In this document: positions 61,807 to 64,000 of the stretch, in pieces
How positions within the stretch are numbered: position 1 is the stretch's first letter
Layout of the letters: every line of letters begins with the position of its first letter
The notes under the pieces: generated by a model
Told to the model about the DNA's origin: nothing
Seen by the model: only the letters and a program-made list of their open reading frames with translations
The model's database searches: none
Made by a program: the position numbers and the translations under genes
NCBI RefSeq assembly: GCF_051020955.1
Contig: NC_135014.1
Coordinates: forward strand, 38,830,742-38,894,741
Reading direction: 5' to 3'
DNA length: 64,000 nt
DNA from: Megalopta genalis
Taxonomy: Eukaryota > Arthropoda > Insecta > Hymenoptera > Halictidae

Positions 61807-64000
61807 TGAGTGTGAAGTAGAGTTTAAATTTCTGTAGAGATTAATTTGAAGTGAATTTCACTAATTGAAAATTGATGAATAAAATCTTTGAACTTAATTA
61901 GAAAAGAATGATAGTAACAAATGTAATAACATAATGAAAAACATCTTAAATTAATTCGAGAAATAATTCAAAAAAGATTATATTGTTTTGAGATATATTC
62001 TGAGTACAGAAAACGTATTTTCAACACTATATGTGCATTATATTATACATATGTATCCAATTATGTTTGAACTTTTACATAGTAGACCATTATTGTTATA
62101 TTGAATTAGCACATTATTGTATTAACTGTTTTATTAATAATATTCCTCCTATGATAATTTCATCACAATTAATAAAGCTTCATAAAATTGTTGCTCTATA
62201 ACAGATTGTACATAGCATTTCATGTGCAATTCCTTTGTTAAGGTCTTAGTTTTTCACTTTTATATATTAAAATTTCGTTTGTATACTCATACTCATGTAC
62301 ATACTTATGTACATACTCAATCTCATGTTGCATCCAATGAAAAATAGTGACTACGTTGCGACGCTAACGTGGTAATATTATGTTATATCATTTCTCGAAA
62401 AACATTATTCAGTAATATAATATTTTGTCATTAACTGTATTACCTAAAAGTCTTGTAATATTATTCAGAAATACTCATCGTTTTATTTCACATACAATTT
62501 TTAATTCAGATATTACTAGATAATACTTATAGAGTAATAGAAGTTTCTTATTGTTAATATTATTAATTTAATTATGTTATTATTATTGAGTTCTAAATAC
62601 ATTTTCACTGAAACAATTAATTAAAACAGTTAGCGTTTGTAACTGCTTTATCCTCTCGACCGTATGTTGTGATGACTATGAACAGATGGCGCAGAAGTGG
62701 AGAAAAGGAGCAATTTTTCACTTGCTAGGATATGCAAGATATGAAGTTGTAGAGGATTTTAGTATTCGTTAATATCGCGATAGGGTAATATTATAATTCT
62801 TGACCTAATTACGTGAATAGAGACTAGAATTCGACATTTCTCGCATATTTATTTTTAAACGTAACTGTATTCCCCACAAGCTCAAACTGTATATATTTAT
62901 ACATGCATCAAATGCCACGGAACCATCTATTTCTTCGAGAATAGCTGAACCACCGCTGAATTCACTCTAGTCGGGTTGCTGCGTTTGAACGATGTACTCA
63001 TTCTTCTAAAATACAATTCCAAAAAGTGTATATTGTGTGTTCTTCAATACTTTTACTCTTAAGTGTCACTCTACAAAATCGTGCTTTTACGTACACTTTC
63101 AAACACGAGGTAAAAATAAATCATCACTAATCACTTTAACAATCATTTTATACGATTTCTGTATGCCAACTGCCTTTTTTAAAGTCCGGTCTGAGATGAT
63201 TAGAACGATGACTTATTCTAACATAAATTTTAGGATTTTTTTCATTTATACTTACAAAAAGATTAGGAATATTATGAAGTGTAAGGTGCTGCGGATTTAA
63301 GTTTACCAGTTGTCAGTGTCATGTAGTTGATGTTACCACCAGTAGTGGTATAGTATATGTCTCAAATTCAAACGATAAAAATGATTGATGCTGTATGTAT
63401 ACAATCCTATGCCCTACATCCAACTTAGAAGCAAGATGCTGACCTTACATCCTTGCACATGCGTAAAAATGACTCCCACCTGATGACGATGAGCCAATGA
63501 CAAATCGATATGTTCGAAATTTTCACGTAGAAGCTCGAAAGCTTTGACTATTCCTCTGAATAGTTAATAGTGAAATCTTTACTTCGATCCATGTCGCACA
63601 GTAAGTAAACAGTCACGTATGTTTTATTTGTGCGGACAGTGCTACTATGGATGTGTAATGATAAAAGGGTATATCGAATTTGTAAATACAATGTTCGCGT
63701 GTCTGTAGTCCCGCCAGTTTCTGAAAAATTAATTCTTTTTATTTTCCCTACTTGACATCACTTAACTGCGTAAGTGTTTCCGTTTTTCATTTAAAGCGGA
63801 TAAAATTATATATTCTCGCAATGAAAACTTTATTTAAATAAAACAGTGTTTACATTCTATAATTATATTTGACAAAGTAACATGTCTTTTCATTTGGCTA
63901 CGTACGAAGTTATGTAAGACGTGTGTTAAAGTGTAATCCTACGATGTTTTAAGTGTTTCTATATTTTTGTGTTGTGAAGTAAAATGTATATAAACGTCAT
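61807..64000. other. right-hand region, no coding exon recognised
   Basis: AT-rich. A second plus-strand donor with a preceding ATG, CCATGTCGCACA|GTAAGTAAAC, ends at 63600. A GAACAGATGGCGCAGAAGTG patch at 62679 is followed by a 28-codon frame. An 87-codon plus frame ending at 63300 has no known domain. These could be 5' exons of a gene beyond the right edge, but nothing identifies it. Confidence 0.4.

Noticed and set aside
63037..63300. 87-codon plus-strand frame
   Set aside because: No recognisable domain and no ATG in a good context; kept only as part of the unassigned right-hand region.
1..64000. CRISPR arrays, rRNA, intact tRNAs, bacterial-type operons
   Set aside because: None were seen. 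The 25-bp array at 23.8 kb is a contiguous tandem repeat without spacers, so it is not a CRISPR.

Overview
This is a strongly AT-rich eukaryotic nuclear window. Its genes are split by short spliceosomal introns (GT..AG), intergenic DNA is large, and many small transposon relics are scattered through it. The protein matches are insect-like, and the base composition plus the density of TA- and TTAA-flanked miniature elements suggests a hymenopteran (bee, ant or wasp). The order is an inference; insect is fairly secure. There is no sign of bacterial operons, CRISPR or phage.

Layout. (1) 1-2,561, minus strand: the first four exons found of a V-type proton ATPase 116 kDa subunit a gene, which runs off the left edge. 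A splice acceptor 22 nt upstream of its start codon shows that at least one 5' UTR exon lies further right. (2) About 2.6-52 kb: a gene desert of roughly 50 kb with no coding exon I can support. It holds at least five families of miniature inverted-repeat elements, a 25-bp tandem array, an AT minisatellite, a truncated LTR-element remnant and a few GC-richer islands. Islands at 19.6-20.1 kb and 46.06-46.32 kb carry minus-strand splice donors and are candidate 5' UTR exons or promoters of the V-ATPase gene. An island at 49.0-49.75 kb carries plus-strand donors. (3) 52.5-61.8 kb: a compact cluster of four complete housekeeping genes. They are TPK1 (thiamine pyrophosphokinase, minus), a C2orf69 homologue (plus, head-to-head with TPK1), a short membrane-anchored protein with the glucosidase II beta N-terminal domain (minus, tail-to-tail with C2orf69) and CCT7 (chaperonin eta subunit, minus). 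(4) 61.8-64 kb: no recognisable coding exon, but two plus-strand splice donors hint at a gene starting here and running off the right edge.

The genes do not form a shared pathway. V-ATPase acidifies organelles, TPK1 makes thiamine diphosphate, C2orf69 is a mitochondrial protein, the GIIbeta-like protein is probably in the secretory pathway, and CCT7 folds cytosolic actin, tubulin and WD proteins. They are neighbours that probably share promoters and polyadenylation space. All exon joins were made by eye from splice consensus, reading frame and remembered family sequences; no alignment or transcript data were available.
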